Assembly (NCBI GenBank): GCA_018241185.1
Contig: JAFEEH010000230.1
Span: 1-56,878 of the forward strand
Origin: Pseudomonadota bacterium
GTDB taxonomy: Bacteria; Pseudomonadota; Gammaproteobacteria; Burkholderiales; Burkholderiaceae_C
Length of the DNA stretch: 56,878 nt
Direction: 5' to 3'
Positions 47,097-54,567 of this stretch are shown in pieces (the stretch's first letter is position 1; the number at the start of each line of letters is the position of its first letter). Both the position numbers and the translations under genes were made by a program. The notes under the pieces were generated by a model. It was not told the DNA's origin. It worked only from the letters and a program-made list of their open reading frames with translations, and ran no database searches.

Positions 47097-48035
47097 TCAA
47101 GGCGCGGGAGGGTGCTCCGGCTCGGACGCGGGCGACGTGGCCGCAGGCGTCGCCGTCGCGCCGATCGCATCGAGCGGAATGCGCAGATAGGCCAGCCCGT
47201 TGGCCTGCAGCTTCGGCAGCCGCCCGCCGCGGATGTTGACCTGCAGCGACGGCAGGATCAGCGCCGGCGCACCCAGGGTCGCGTCGCGTGCCTGGCGGCG
47301 GGCTACGAAGGCCGCCTCGTCCACGCCGTCGTGCACATGGATGTTGTGCGCGCGCTGTTCGGCGACTGTGGCGCACCAGGCCGGCGCGCGCCCCTCGGGC
47401 GGATAGTCGTGGCAGACGTACAGGCGCGTCTCGCCCGGCAGGTCGAGCAGGCGGCGAATGGACCGGTACAGCGCATGCGCATCGCCGCCCGGGAAGTCGG
47501 CCCGCGCCGTGCCCACGTCGGGCATGAACAGCGTGTCGCCCACGAAGACTGCATCGCCGATGCGGTAGGCCATGTCGGCGGGCGTGTGGCCGGGCACCGC
47601 CATGGCCTGGATGGCGAGGCCGCCCAGCGCGATCGTCTCGCCGTCTTCCAGCAGCCGGTCGAAATCATCCGCCACGGGCGCAGCGTCGCCCCGCAGATCA
47701 AACAGCGCCCCGAAGCGCGCCTGCACCTCCTGGATGCGCGAGCCAATGGCGACCTGCCCGCCCACGCGTGACTGCAGCTGGCGCGCGGCCGAGAGGTGGT
47801 CGGCATGCGCGTGCGTCTCGAGGATCCAGTCGACGGCGAGCCCCTCGGCCTCGATGCAGGCCAGCAGCCGCGCGGCCGAGCGCATCGACGTGCGCGCGGC
47901 CGGGGCGTCGTAGTCGAGCACCGGGTCGATGACCGCGGCGCGGCGCGTGGCCCGGTCCCACACCACGTACGACACCGTGCCGGTCGCCGGGTCGTGGAAG
48001 GCCTGGACGGCGGGTTGCGTTGAGTCGGTGGTCAT
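47097..48035 (-). CDS. blh: Persulfide dioxygenase-like metallo-beta-lactamase fold protein (Blh type)
   Basis: The 312-residue protein has the metal site THAHADHL (His75, His77, Asp79, His80), then GHTPADMAY and FVGDTLFMPDVGTARADFPGG. The segment YVCHDYPPEGR is typical of the ETHE1/Blh persulfide dioxygenase group. The gene is divergent from a BigR-like regulator and shares a 72-bp control region with a clear palindrome. Together with the YeeE/YedE genes it forms a sulfide/persulfide detoxification locus. It converts glutathione or related persulfide to sulfite. An ATG at 48035 was chosen over a TTG at 48050. Confidence 0.9.
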   Translation of the reverse strand: MTTDSTQPAVQAFHDPATGTVSYVVWDRATRRAAVIDPVLDYDAPAARTSMRSAARLLACIEAEGLAVDWILETHAHADHLSAARQLQSRVGGQVAIGSRIQEVQARFGALFDLRGDAAPVADDFDRLLEDGETIALGGLAIQAMAVPGHTPADMAYRIGDAVFVGDTLFMPDVGTARADFPGGDAHALYRSIRRLLDLPGETRLYVCHDYPPEGRAPAWCATVAEQRAHNIHVHDGVDEAAFVARRQARDATLGAPALILPSLQVNIRGGRLPKLQANGLAYLRIPLDAIGATATPAATSPASEPEHPPAP

Positions 48036-48049
48036 GCGGCTTCCATTCA

Positions 48050-48082
48050 ATCTACTTTTTTATATACTATCAACAAGTAGAT
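48050..48082. promoter_or_regulatory. BigR-type operator between blh and bigR
   Basis: ATCTACTT (48050-48057) and AAGTAGAT (48075-48082) are perfect inverted arms around an AT-rich centre with TATATACTATC. It is unusually AT-rich for this genome and lies between the two divergent starts, where BigR/SqrR-type repressors bind. Confidence 0.65.
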
Positions 48083-48107
48083 CGAAACGCCAACACGTCG
48101 ACTTGCC

Positions 48108-48437
48108 ATGACTTCCGTCAACGCCCATGCCATCGACCCCTCGGCCCTGCACCAGGCCGCCGGTCGCGCCGTCACGGTGCTCAAGCTGCTCGCCAACGAA
48201 GACCGCCTGCTGCTGCTGTGCCAGCTTTCGCAGGGCGAGGCCTGCGTGAGCGAACTGGAAGGCCTGCTCGGCATCCGCCAACCCACCCTGTCGCAGCAGC
48301 TGGGCGTGCTGCGCAGCGAAGGCGTGGTCAGCACGCGGCGCGAGGGCAAGAACATCTACTACCAGTTGGCCGACCCGTCGCTCATGCAGGTGGTGGCGCT
48401 GCTGCATGCGCTGTACTGCCCGAAGGACGAGGCATGA
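48108..48437 (+). CDS. bigR: ArsR-family persulfide-sensing repressor (BigR/SqrR-like)
   Basis: The 109-residue winged-helix regulator has the ArsR core ([46 protein letters not shown]). Cysteines at 38, 46 and 104 are present; Cys38 and Cys104 occupy positions like the redox pair that forms a tetrasulfide bridge in BigR/SqrR. It would repress the divergent dioxygenase gene and the downstream transporter genes until reactive sulfur appears. The ATG at 48108 gives a 26-bp spacing from the palindrome. Confidence 0.88.
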   Translation: MTSVNAHAIDPSALHQAAGRAVTVLKLLANEDRLLLLCQLSQGEACVSELEGLLGIRQPTLSQQLGVLRSEGVVSTRREGKNIYYQLADPSLMQVVALLHALYCPKDEA

Positions 48438-48522
48438 GCGCCGCGGCCGTCCATCCCCACCGCGCCCACGTCCGAGCCTGCGTTCGCCCGAGGCCACACC
48501 CCACCGCCTGCAAGGAGCACCC

Positions 48523-48960
48523 ATGACCATCGACTGGCTCCATTTCACGCCCTGGCGCTCGCTGGCTGGCGGCTCCCTCATCGGGCTCGCGGCCGCGATC
48601 CTCATCGTGGCCAACGGCCGCATCGCGGGCATCAGCGGCATCGTCGGCGGCCTGCTGCGCCCCACGCGCAACGACTGGGCCTGGCGCCTCGCCTTCGTCG
48701 CCGGCTTACTGGCCGCACCGACGGTCTATGCGCTCGTCGCGCCGCTGCCAGTGCCGCGCATCGAGGCCGGCTCGGCCGTGCTCGTGATCGCCGGCCTGCT
48801 CGTGGGCTTCGGAACCCGGCTGGGCGGCGGCTGCACCAGCGGCCACGGCGTGTGCGGGCTGGCGCGACTGTCGCCGCGCTCGCTGGCGGCCACGCTGGGC
48901 TTCATGGCCGCGGGCTTCGCCACCGTCTTTCTCGTGCGGCATGTGTTGGCCACCGCCTGA
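48523..48960 (+). CDS. YeeE/YedE-family sulfur-compound transporter subunit 1
   Basis: The 145-residue membrane protein has four helices and the family motif [12 protein letters not shown] (Cys104 and Cys111), the thiosulfate/sulfur-carrying cysteines of this family. An AAGGAG site precedes the ATG. It lies 85 bp after the regulator gene and 15 bp before its partner. In BigR operons these proteins move sulfur compounds across the inner membrane. Confidence 0.88.
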   Translation: MTIDWLHFTPWRSLAGGSLIGLAAAILIVANGRIAGISGIVGGLLRPTRNDWAWRLAFVAGLLAAPTVYALVAPLPVPRIEAGSAVLVIAGLLVGFGTRLGGGCTSGHGVCGLARLSPRSLAATLGFMAAGFATVFLVRHVLATA

Positions 48961-48975
48961 ACGGAGCCTTCGTCC

Positions 48976-49431
48976 ATGAACGCATTGACCGCCCTCTTCG
49001 CCGGCCTCGTCTTCGGTGCCGGCCTGCTGCTCTCGGGCATGGCCGACCCCGGCAAGGTGCTCGGTTTTCTCGACCTGGCCGGCACGTGGGATCCCTCACT
49101 CGCGTTCGTCATGGCCGGTGCGATTGCCGTGGCCGCGCCGGCTTTCGCATGGGTCAGGCTTCGGAATGCCGCGTGGCGCGGTGTGGCGCTGCAGTTGCCC
49201 ACCCGCCGAGCCATCGACCGCCGGCTGATGGCCGGCAGCGTGGTCTTCGGTATTGGTTGGGGCTTGGCCGGCTTCTGCCCGGGGCCGGCCGTGGTCGCCG
49301 TGGGCATGGGCCTTGGGCCCGCGGCGGTGTTCGTGGCGGCGATGCTCGCCGGCATGGCGGCGTTCGCGTGGTGGGACCGTCGACCCGAGGCGATTGCGCC
49401 CGCCGCGCAGCCATCAGGCACAGCCCGTTAG
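48976..49431 (+). CDS. YeeE/YedE-family (DUF6691) transporter subunit 2
   Basis: The 151-residue membrane protein has four helices and the segment [31 protein letters not shown], with the conserved FCPGPAVVA containing a Cys near residue 106. It pairs with the preceding gene as a split form of YeeE/YedE. It completes the persulfide-response operon. Confidence 0.87.
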   Translation: MNALTALFAGLVFGAGLLLSGMADPGKVLGFLDLAGTWDPSLAFVMAGAIAVAAPAFAWVRLRNAAWRGVALQLPTRRAIDRRLMAGSVVFGIGWGLAGFCPGPAVVAVGMGLGPAAVFVAAMLAGMAAFAWWDRRPEAIAPAAQPSGTAR

Positions 49432-49515
49432 CGCGAGCCGCGCTTGCTGGCGGCGCGGGCGTGCGCGTTGCCTATGGCCGCGCCCAGGTCAGCGCATCCA
49501 GCGCGACGCCGCGGC

Positions 49516-49905
49516 TCAGGGCTCGACCGAGGGGACCTCTTCGGTCGTGAACTGGCCCGGCATCACAATCTCGAGCATCTCGACGTCTTCGCTGTGCCCC
49601 AGCTCACGGTGCCGGATGCCCGGCGGCTGGTACACGCACGACCCCGCTTCGAGCCGCACCTTGCCCTGCCCCTCGTACTCGAACTCGATCCAGCCCTTGA
49701 GCACATAGACCAGCTGGAAGGTGACGCCGTGCCGGTGCGGCTGGCTCGAGAAATCCGTGCCGCCCGCGGCGCGGATCACGTGCGCCACCACCGCCCCCTC
49801 CGTGGCCTTCGCGATCCCAAGGTCGCGGTATTCGAAGAAGGAACGCAGGCCGCGCTCGAAATGGGCGTCGTGTGCGTGGGTGACGGTGAAGCCTCGGGAG
49901 GTCAT
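49516..49905 (-). CDS. Cupin-domain protein
   Basis: The 129-residue single-domain cupin has a likely metal site: HRHGVTFQLVYVLKGWIEFEYEG and PGIRHRELGHSEDVEMLEI. The N-terminus (GFTVTHAHDAHFERGLRSFFEYRDLGIAKATEG) is typical of small single-domain cupins of unknown function. The gene is next to the mobile island. 49906-50049 between it and the IS contains no gene but does contain a stray GTTAGAAGGCGCC. Confidence 0.82.
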   Translation of the reverse strand: MTSRGFTVTHAHDAHFERGLRSFFEYRDLGIAKATEGAVVAHVIRAAGGTDFSSQPHRHGVTFQLVYVLKGWIEFEYEGQGKVRLEAGSCVYQPPGIRHRELGHSEDVEMLEIVMPGQFTTEEVPSVEP

Positions 49906-49970
49906 GCGTGTTTCCTGCGTGGGGCTCGCCAGAGTGAGAGCTGTAGTTCAGGCAATTGCTTCAGAACAAG

Positions 49971-49983
49971 GTTAGAAGGCGCC
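49971..49983 (+). repeat. Copy of GTTAGAAGGCGCC facing the cassette attC end
   Basis: GTTAGAAGGCGCC here and its complement GGCGCCTTCTAAC at 51414-51426 form a 13-bp perfect inverted repeat flanking the IS element. GTTAGAA is the end core of the cassette attC. The left copy therefore looks like a second, oppositely oriented recombination core. Confidence 0.55.
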
Positions 49984-50099
49984 TTCACCTTGACCGCTCA
50001 CCAAATCCGATTGGAAAGGACAAGATTGATAGCGCACCGCTTGCGCTAATGAATCGCCCCGGTTTTTGAGGAGGCTCAACACTCTGAGAGGATTGAGCC

Positions 50100-50423
50100 A
50101 TGAGCAAGTCGAACAAGTTCTCACCCGAGGTGCGTGAGCGAGCGGTGAGGATGGTGCAGGAGCACCGTGGGGAGTACCCGTCGCTGTGGGCGGCCATCGA
50201 GTCCATTGCGCCGAAGATTGGATGCGTGCCGCAAACGTTGAACGAATGGGTCAAGCGTGCCGAAGTCGACACCGGCGTGCGTGAAGGCGTCACGACCAGC
50301 GAGGCCCAGCGGATGAAGGAACTGGAGCGAGAGGTCAAGGAACTGCGCCGGGCCAATGAGATATTGAAGCTGGCCAGCGCGTTTTTCGCCCAGGCGGAGC
50401 TCGACCGCCGGCTCAAGTCCTGA
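50100..50423 (+). CDS. IS3-family transposase OrfA
   Basis: The 107-residue protein has an N-terminal helix-turn-helix ([45 protein letters not shown]) and a C-terminal leucine-zipper-like helix ([29 protein letters not shown]). It binds the IS ends. The stop lies just after the point where a -1 frameshift (near GCGTTTTTCGCC, about 50379) would join it to OrfB. Confidence 0.93.
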   Translation: MSKSNKFSPEVRERAVRMVQEHRGEYPSLWAAIESIAPKIGCVPQTLNEWVKRAEVDTGVREGVTTSEAQRMKELEREVKELRRANEILKLASAFFAQAELDRRLKS

Positions 50424-50479
50424 AGGACTTCATCGACAAGTATCGCGATGCCTTCGGGGTCGAGCCGCTCTGCAAGGTC

Positions 50480-51331
50480 TTGCAGGTCGCCCCGTCGGCA
50501 TATCGAAGGCATGCGGCGCTGCTGCGCGAGCCCCACAAGCGCTGCGCCCGGGCTCATCGCGACGAGATGCTGATGCCACAGATTGAACGTGTCTGGCAGG
50601 CCAACATGCAGGTCTACGGCGCCGACAAGGTGTGGCGCCAACTGGCACGCGAAGGCGTTGTCGTGGCTCGCTGCACGGTCGAGCGACTGATGCGCAGGCT
50701 GGGCCTGCGTGGTGTGATGCGCGGCAAGGTCGTGCGCACCACGGTCGGCGATGCCAAGGCGCCATGCCCGCTGGACCGAGTCAACCGGCAGTTCCGTGCC
50801 GAGCGGCTCAACCAACTGTGGGTCAGCGATTTCACGTACGTCTCGACCTGGCAGGGCTGGCTGTACGTGGCCTTCGTCATCGATGTGTTTGCCAGGCGCA
50901 TCGTGGGCTGGCGGGTGAGCAGTTCGATGCGAACGGACTTCGTGCTCGATGCACTGGAGCAAGCTCTATATGCCCGGCAACCAGAGCGCGATGGAACCCT
51001 GGTGTGTCATTCCGACAGGGGCTCGCAGTACGTCAGCATCCGCTACACCGAGCGCTTGGCAGAAGCGGGCATCGAGCCGTCAGTGGGCAGCAAGGGAGAC
51101 AGCTATGACAACGCCTTGGCCGAGACCATCAACGGGCTCTACAAGGCAGAGCTGATTCATCGCCGAGCACCCTGGAAAACGAAGGAGGCCGTGGAGCTTG
51201 CAACGCTCGAATGGGTGTCGTGGTTCAACCACCATCGCCTGCTCGAACCTATCGGGTATATCCCGCCAGCAGAAGCCGAGGCAAACTACTACCGGCAACT
51301 CGCCAGTCAGAACACCGAGACAGTGGCCTGA
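50480..51331 (+). CDS. IS3-family transposase OrfB (DDE integrase core)
   Basis: This reading frame of 283 residues from a TTG at 50480 continues upstream in-frame to the OrfA end ([17 protein letters not shown]), so in the cell it is probably made as an OrfAB fusion by -1 frameshifting. The catalytic triad is visible in WVSDFTYV, CHSDRGSQY and DSYDNALAETINGLYKAE. All are intact, so the element may still be active. Confidence 0.92.
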   Translation: MQVAPSAYRRHAALLREPHKRCARAHRDEMLMPQIERVWQANMQVYGADKVWRQLAREGVVVARCTVERLMRRLGLRGVMRGKVVRTTVGDAKAPCPLDRVNRQFRAERLNQLWVSDFTYVSTWQGWLYVAFVIDVFARRIVGWRVSSSMRTDFVLDALEQALYARQPERDGTLVCHSDRGSQYVSIRYTERLAEAGIEPSVGSKGDSYDNALAETINGLYKAELIHRRAPWKTKEAVELATLEWVSWFNHHRLLEPIGYIPPAEAEANYYRQLASQNTETVA

Positions 51332-51419
51332 CTTAAACCAAATAGCCTCCGCGAATTCCGGGGCGATTCAACCAGCATGAGGACTAACAGCTCAGTGATA
51401 GAGAACACGTATTGGCGCC

Positions 51420-51488
51420 TTCTAACGTTTTAGATGAGACGCGGCGCGCGGCTTGCCGGGCGACGTCCTCTCGATTGAAGGGTTAGGC
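51420..51488 (-). repeat. Integron-type attC recombination site
   Basis: Read on the minus strand this 69-bp site starts with GCCTAAC (complement of GTTAGGC, 51482-51488) and ends GTTAGAA. Between them are imperfectly complementary halves (CAATCGAGAGGACG against GTCTCATCTAAAAC) with the asymmetric extra bases expected of attC. The stop codon of the cassette gene (TAA, 51485-51483) lies within the first core, which is common in gene cassettes. The last base of the GTTRRRY core is A instead of a pyrimidine. Confidence 0.75.
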
Positions 51489-51889
51489 GGCTGTGGTGAC
51501 TGGGAGCCGGTCTTCGAGCTTTGTATCGCCATACATGCGAATGACTTGGGAAACAACAACTTGGTAGCCAGCAAGCCAGTTTTCCTGTTCTCTCTTTGCT
51601 TTGAGGTGACTTGGGTGCTGCATGAGCATTTGCAGCGCTTCAAGCGACTCCCAGTAGTAGACGTTCGACGTGAGACCCGTTGACGTGTTCTCCCATGTCT
51701 CTTCGCCTAGATAGCCAGGAATTTCCTTAGCCATGACGGCGATCTCTTGATCCAAGCGATGAAAGTCTTCATCGAACTGCTTTGTTGCGAATATGAAGGT
51801 CGCGGAGTACATGCTGGATCGCTAGTGGGATGGTTTGCTGGCGCTCGATTCTGCGTTCGAACTTCGCCGTGTACTTCTCAGCCGCCTAA
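51426..51889 (-). mobile_element. Single integron gene cassette (464 bp)
   Basis: On the minus strand the cassette runs from the TT of GTTAGGC (complement of GCCTAAC, 51884-51890) to the G before TTAGAA at 51426. It carries one gene in the usual orientation and ends in attC. GC content is clearly lower than in the surrounding genome. No integrase gene is in the window, so it is an orphan or remote cassette, comparable to CALIN-type elements. Confidence 0.72.
51483..51812 (-). CDS. Antibiotic-biosynthesis-monooxygenase-like small protein in the cassette
   Basis: The 109-residue protein resembles ABM/dimeric alpha-beta-barrel proteins (COG2329-type): MYSATFIFATKQFDEDF, IPGYLGEETWENTS, VYYWESLEALQMLMQHPSHLKAKRE. 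Such proteins bind or oxidise small aromatic or haem-like molecules, but many have no known substrate. Codon use and composition are AT-richer than the neighbours, in line with recent acquisition. No clear ribosome-binding site precedes the ATG. Confidence 0.78.
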   Translation of the reverse strand: MYSATFIFATKQFDEDFHRLDQEIAVMAKEIPGYLGEETWENTSTGLTSNVYYWESLEALQMLMQHPSHLKAKREQENWLAGYQVVVSQVIRMYGDTKLEDRLPVTTAA

Positions 51890-51946
51890 CTTGGTTATAG
51901 GGAGACAGGTGCGCCGCATAACACCGCCGGCTGTCTCCCTAACACC
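51884..51946 (-). other. Cassette entry side with hairpin (possible attI or attC remnant)
   Basis: GCCTAAC at 51884-51890 is the entry core of the cassette. Beyond it GGGAGACAG (51900-51908) pairs with CTGTCTCCC (51931-51939) around GTGCGCCGCATAACACC. This could be an attI-like region or part of another attC. The remaining 51947-52069 contains no gene I can support. Confidence 0.4.
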
Positions 51947-52069
51947 AGCCGACCGATGCACGCCAAGTCTGCATCGACAAAGGACTTTCGGGCTGTTGCT
52001 TGACGATCCAACGCCACCAAAAACCGGCAAAAAGCAGCAGCACGAACGACTCGCATCGCCGCCCTCCCC

Positions 52070-52216
52070 TCACTTGTTCTTCAGCTTCCCCTTCGGCATC
52101 ACCGCCGTGGTGGGCGGCATGGGGCGGGTGGATTCGCTGGAAGGCGTCGGCGGGGGGCTGGTGTCCTTCTTGGGCTTCTTCACCATCTTGTTGCTGCGCT
52201 GGTCGCCTTTGGCCAT
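52070..52216 (-). CDS. Small basic protein (48 residues)
   Basis: The minus strand encodes MAKGDQRSNKMVKKPKKDTS followed by a Pro/Ser/Thr-rich part and a basic tail PKGKLKNK. A CGGAG site lies 7 bases before the ATG. The Lys/Pro-rich composition is like short conserved proteins annotated in related Burkholderiales. The function is unknown; RNA or DNA binding is only a guess. The gene is GC-rich like the chromosome, so it is not part of the cassette. Confidence 0.75.
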   Translation of the reverse strand: MAKGDQRSNKMVKKPKKDTSPPPTPSSESTRPMPPTTAVMPKGKLKNK

Positions 52217-52279
52217 GGGGTGCTCCGTTTCTGCAAAAAATGAGATGCCGGCGAATGTACCCGCGCAGCGCGGTGCCGC

Positions 52280-52675
52280 TCAATTGAAGATATCGCCCAT
52301 CCCCAACTTCACCCGTTCCTTCAACTGCCGGATGTACGCGTCGTCGAAGCGCTCCCACGCATCGAGTTCGCCCACGATGCGCAGCGCCTCGCGGCTGCGG
52401 TACGAGCGCGTAGGGTTGCCGGGGAATTTCTTGTCGGTGACGTTGGGGTCGTCTTCGTACGCGCCGGTGGGCTCGACGATGTAGACGCGGCCGCGGCCCT
52501 CGCCCTTCGCCATCTCGGCCGCCAGCCCGGCGCCCTTGGGCCAGGCGGTGAAGTAGATGTGGTTCATGACCACGCGGCCGTCGTAGTTCGAGCGAAAACC
52601 GGCGGTGAGCAGGTCGCCCACCCGCAGGTCGGCACGCGTGCCGTGGAAGAAGGGGCCGGTGTCGGGAACAGCCAT
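52280..52675 (-). CDS. arr: Rifampin ADP-ribosyltransferase (Arr)
   Basis: The 131-residue protein matches Arr enzymes closely in motif order: FFHGTRADLRVGDLLTAGFRSNY, NHIYFTAW, GRVYIVEPTGAYEDDPNVTDKKFPGNPTRSYRS, and EALRIVGELDAWERF. Arr transfers ADP-ribose from NAD to rifampin. The ATG at 52675 gives the family length; a GAGGA lies upstream. It lies close to an integron cassette, but its high GC and lack of attC suggest a chromosomal copy. Resistance in this host is an inference. Confidence 0.93.
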   Translation of the reverse strand: MAVPDTGPFFHGTRADLRVGDLLTAGFRSNYDGRVVMNHIYFTAWPKGAGLAAEMAKGEGRGRVYIVEPTGAYEDDPNVTDKKFPGNPTRSYRSREALRIVGELDAWERFDDAYIRQLKERVKLGMGDIFN

Positions 52676-52782
52676 CGTGCGTCGGTCCTCGCAGATCGAG
52701 AAGAAGAAAAAGGCGCAGAGCCTACGCGCGTTGGCGCTCGATGCCAAATTGGCCCGCAACGCCCGTGGGACGGGCGCGAGGC

Positions 52783-52799
52783 GCTACGCTTTTCATAGC
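52783..52799. repeat. 17-bp GCTA-N8-ATAGC palindromic repeat, copy 6
   Basis: GCTACGCTTTTCATAGC is preceded by ACGCCCGTGGGACGGGCGCGAG. It lies 107 bp upstream of the Arr start and 128 bp before the exported-protein gene at 52927. This is the most diverged copy seen. Confidence 0.65.
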
Positions 52800-52926
52800 G
52801 GGAGGCGGGAGGCGTCGGCTGCGACGGAATCCGCCGCGCCGTGCGTTCAAGAGGTACGGGCCGCGTTTCCGGCACCGAATGCCGCCGGGCCCGTCGCTCC
52901 CAACCACTCGCCACAAGGACCCCACC

Positions 52927-53256
52927 ATGCACACCCGCAAGCACCTCGCCCTCGCCCTGGCTGTCACCGTCTTCGGTGGCATGGCCGCCAGCGTGCACGC
53001 CGCCACCTGGGACCAGACCCACCCACGCCGCGCCGAAGTCAACGCCCGCCTGGCGCACCAGGATCGCCGCATCCACAACGAATACATGGCAGGCGAGATC
53101 AGCCGCTCGCAGGCAGTCGCCCTGCACCGCCAGGACCACCAGATCCGGACCGAGGAACGCGCGATGGCGTCCCAGCATGGCAGCCACATCACCGCCACCG
53201 AGCAGCGGGCGCTGAATCAGCAGGAGAACGGCGTCAGCCGCGAGATCGGCCGTTGA
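52927..53256 (+). CDS. Small exported protein of unknown function
   Basis: A 109-residue protein with a signal peptide (HLALALAVTVFGGMAASVHA, cleavage near residue 25) and a charged, helical mature part (WDQTHPRRAEVNARLAHQDRR, then repeated HRQDHQIRTEERAM, and ALNQQENGVSREIGR). Similar small helical periplasmic proteins occur in Burkholderiales, but no function is known to me. The repeat-like pattern of His, Arg and Gln may bind a ligand or metal. A terminator follows. Confidence 0.8.
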   Translation: MHTRKHLALALAVTVFGGMAASVHAATWDQTHPRRAEVNARLAHQDRRIHNEYMAGEISRSQAVALHRQDHQIRTEERAMASQHGSHITATEQRALNQQENGVSREIGR

Positions 53257-53280
53257 CCGGCGCGCCAAGTTCCACGACAG

Positions 53281-53312
53281 AAGGCCGGGGCCGCAAGGCG
53301 CCCGGCCTTTGT
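53281..53312 (+). terminator. Bidirectional-type terminator between convergent genes
   Basis: AAGGCCGGG (53281-53289) and CCCGGCCTT (53301-53309) form a 9-bp stem with an 11-base loop, followed by TGTC. It lies 24 bp after the exported-protein stop, between it and the convergent DUF1501 gene. Confidence 0.75.
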
Positions 53313-53346
53313 CATGGCGCCGTGCGCCCCTCCCGCCGCACCGCCC

Positions 53347-54567
53347 TCAGCTGCGCAACAACCGCGGCAAGGGCCGCGCCGCCGCCCCGCCCGGCAGGCT
53401 GCCGCCCTGAGGGAACAAGGTGCGGGACACCTGCCCCGGGTCGATGCCGAAGCATTCGCCTGCCGCACTGGCGATGAGCGCATCGACACTGGTGGTCGCC
53501 CGCAGGTCGCGGTTTTCGTACAGCTGGCCGGCGTCCAGCCCCGGCCAGTCGGCGATCACGCGGCCACCCTGCACGGCGCCGCCCATGAGCATGGCGACGG
53601 CGCCGGTGCCGTGGTCGGTGCCGCCGGTGCCGTTGGCGGCGGCAGTGCGGCCGAACTCGGTGGCGACGACGACCACGGTGTCGGCCCAGGCGGCGCCCAG
53701 GCCGTCGCGCAGCGCCGCGACCATCGCGTCGAGGTTACGCAGCTGCGCGGCGAGGCGGCCGTTCTGGGCGCTGTGGGTGTCCCAGCCGCCGGTTTCGATC
53801 ATCGCGATGCGCGGGCCGTCGGGGCGCGCCAGGAAGCCGGCCGCGAGCTTGCCCAAGCCCGCCGCGTCCTGCCGCGGCTTGGCACCGCCCTCGCCGTTCA
53901 TGCCGTTCATCGCGATGCCGCGGGTTTCCATGGCCGAGCTCCACAGCGCATGCAGTTGGGGATCCTCCTCGTACAGCCGCGACACGCGCAGCAGCAGGTC
54001 GTCGCCCGGCTGGGGCAGTGCAGACGGCGCGTACGAGGCGACCTCGGCCCGGCCGCGCAGCGCCAGCGGCACGGTGGGCGCGAAGGCGATGGCCTCGCGA
54101 TCGCCGCGCGGCAGCAGGCCGACCAGGCGGTTGAGCCAGCCGTCCTTCACCTGGTAGGGCGAGGTGCCGCCGGTCTCCAGCACGTTCTGGCCGTCGAAGT
54201 GCGAGCGATCGCGGTACGGTGAGGCGGCGGCGTGCACGAACAGCGCCTCTTTCGCGGCGTAGAGCTTCGCGGTTTCGGCCAGCGCCGGATGCAGGGCGAA
54301 CGTGTCGTCGAGCTTCGTGGCGGTCGCCGGGTCGAGCGCGATGGCGCCGCGCAGCCGCGCGTAGCCGGGGTCGGCGTAGGGCACCAGCGTCTCCAGCCCG
54401 TCGGCCGCGCCGCGCTGGATGATGAAGACAAAGCGCCGCGAGGTGGCCGCGCCGGCCAGCGCCAAGTGCGGCGCCACCAGCGCCAGCCCCGCGCCGGCCG
54501 CGGCCAGACGCAGGAAATGTCGGCGATCGGACATGGATGGATTCGTGCGGACGGGCATGGCGTTCAT
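53347..54567 (-). CDS. DUF1501 secreted sulfatase-like protein
   Basis: The 406-residue protein has a twin-arginine-type signal (SDRRHFLRLAAAGAGLALVAPHLALA) and the DUF1501 core: FVFIIQRGAADGLETLVPY, ETGGWDTHSAQNG, VVVVATEFGRTAAANGTGGTDHGTG. DUF1501 proteins resemble the alkaline phosphatase/sulfatase fold; metal ligands (Asp, His) are suggested by WDTH and TDHG. The ATG at 54567 overlaps the DUF1800 stop by 4 bp. DUF1501 and DUF1800 are almost always together, but their role is unknown. Confidence 0.9.
   Translation of the reverse strand: MNAMPVRTNPSMSDRRHFLRLAAAGAGLALVAPHLALAGAATSRRFVFIIQRGAADGLETLVPYADPGYARLRGAIALDPATATKLDDTFALHPALAETAKLYAAKEALFVHAAASPYRDRSHFDGQNVLETGGTSPYQVKDGWLNRLVGLLPRGDREAIAFAPTVPLALRGRAEVASYAPSALPQPGDDLLLRVSRLYEEDPQLHALWSSAMETRGIAMNGMNGEGGAKPRQDAAGLGKLAAGFLARPDGPRIAMIETGGWDTHSAQNGRLAAQLRNLDAMVAALRDGLGAAWADTVVVVATEFGRTAAANGTGGTDHGTGAVAMLMGGAVQGGRVIADWPGLDAGQLYENRDLRATTSVDALIASAAGECFGIDPGQVSRTLFPQGGSLPGGAAARPLPRLLRS

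Larger units (their letters stand above)
50050..51370 (+). mobile_element. IS3-family insertion sequence
   Basis: The element is 1321 bp and bounded by 13-bp perfect terminal repeats, TGAATCGCCCCGG (50050-50062) and its complement CCGGGGCGATTCA (51358-51370). Similarity continues inward (GGAGGCT). It contains two overlapping reading frames of IS3 type. No target duplication is visible: the left flank ends GCTAA and the right begins ACCAG. This suggests later rearrangement. Confidence 0.9.

Noticed and set aside
50045-51375. Target-site duplication flanking the IS
   Set aside because: Flanks GCTAA and ACCAG do not match at 3, 4 or 5 bases.
51890-52069. Integron integrase gene near the cassette
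   Set aside because: No tyrosine-recombinase motif in any frame on either side of the cassette within the window.
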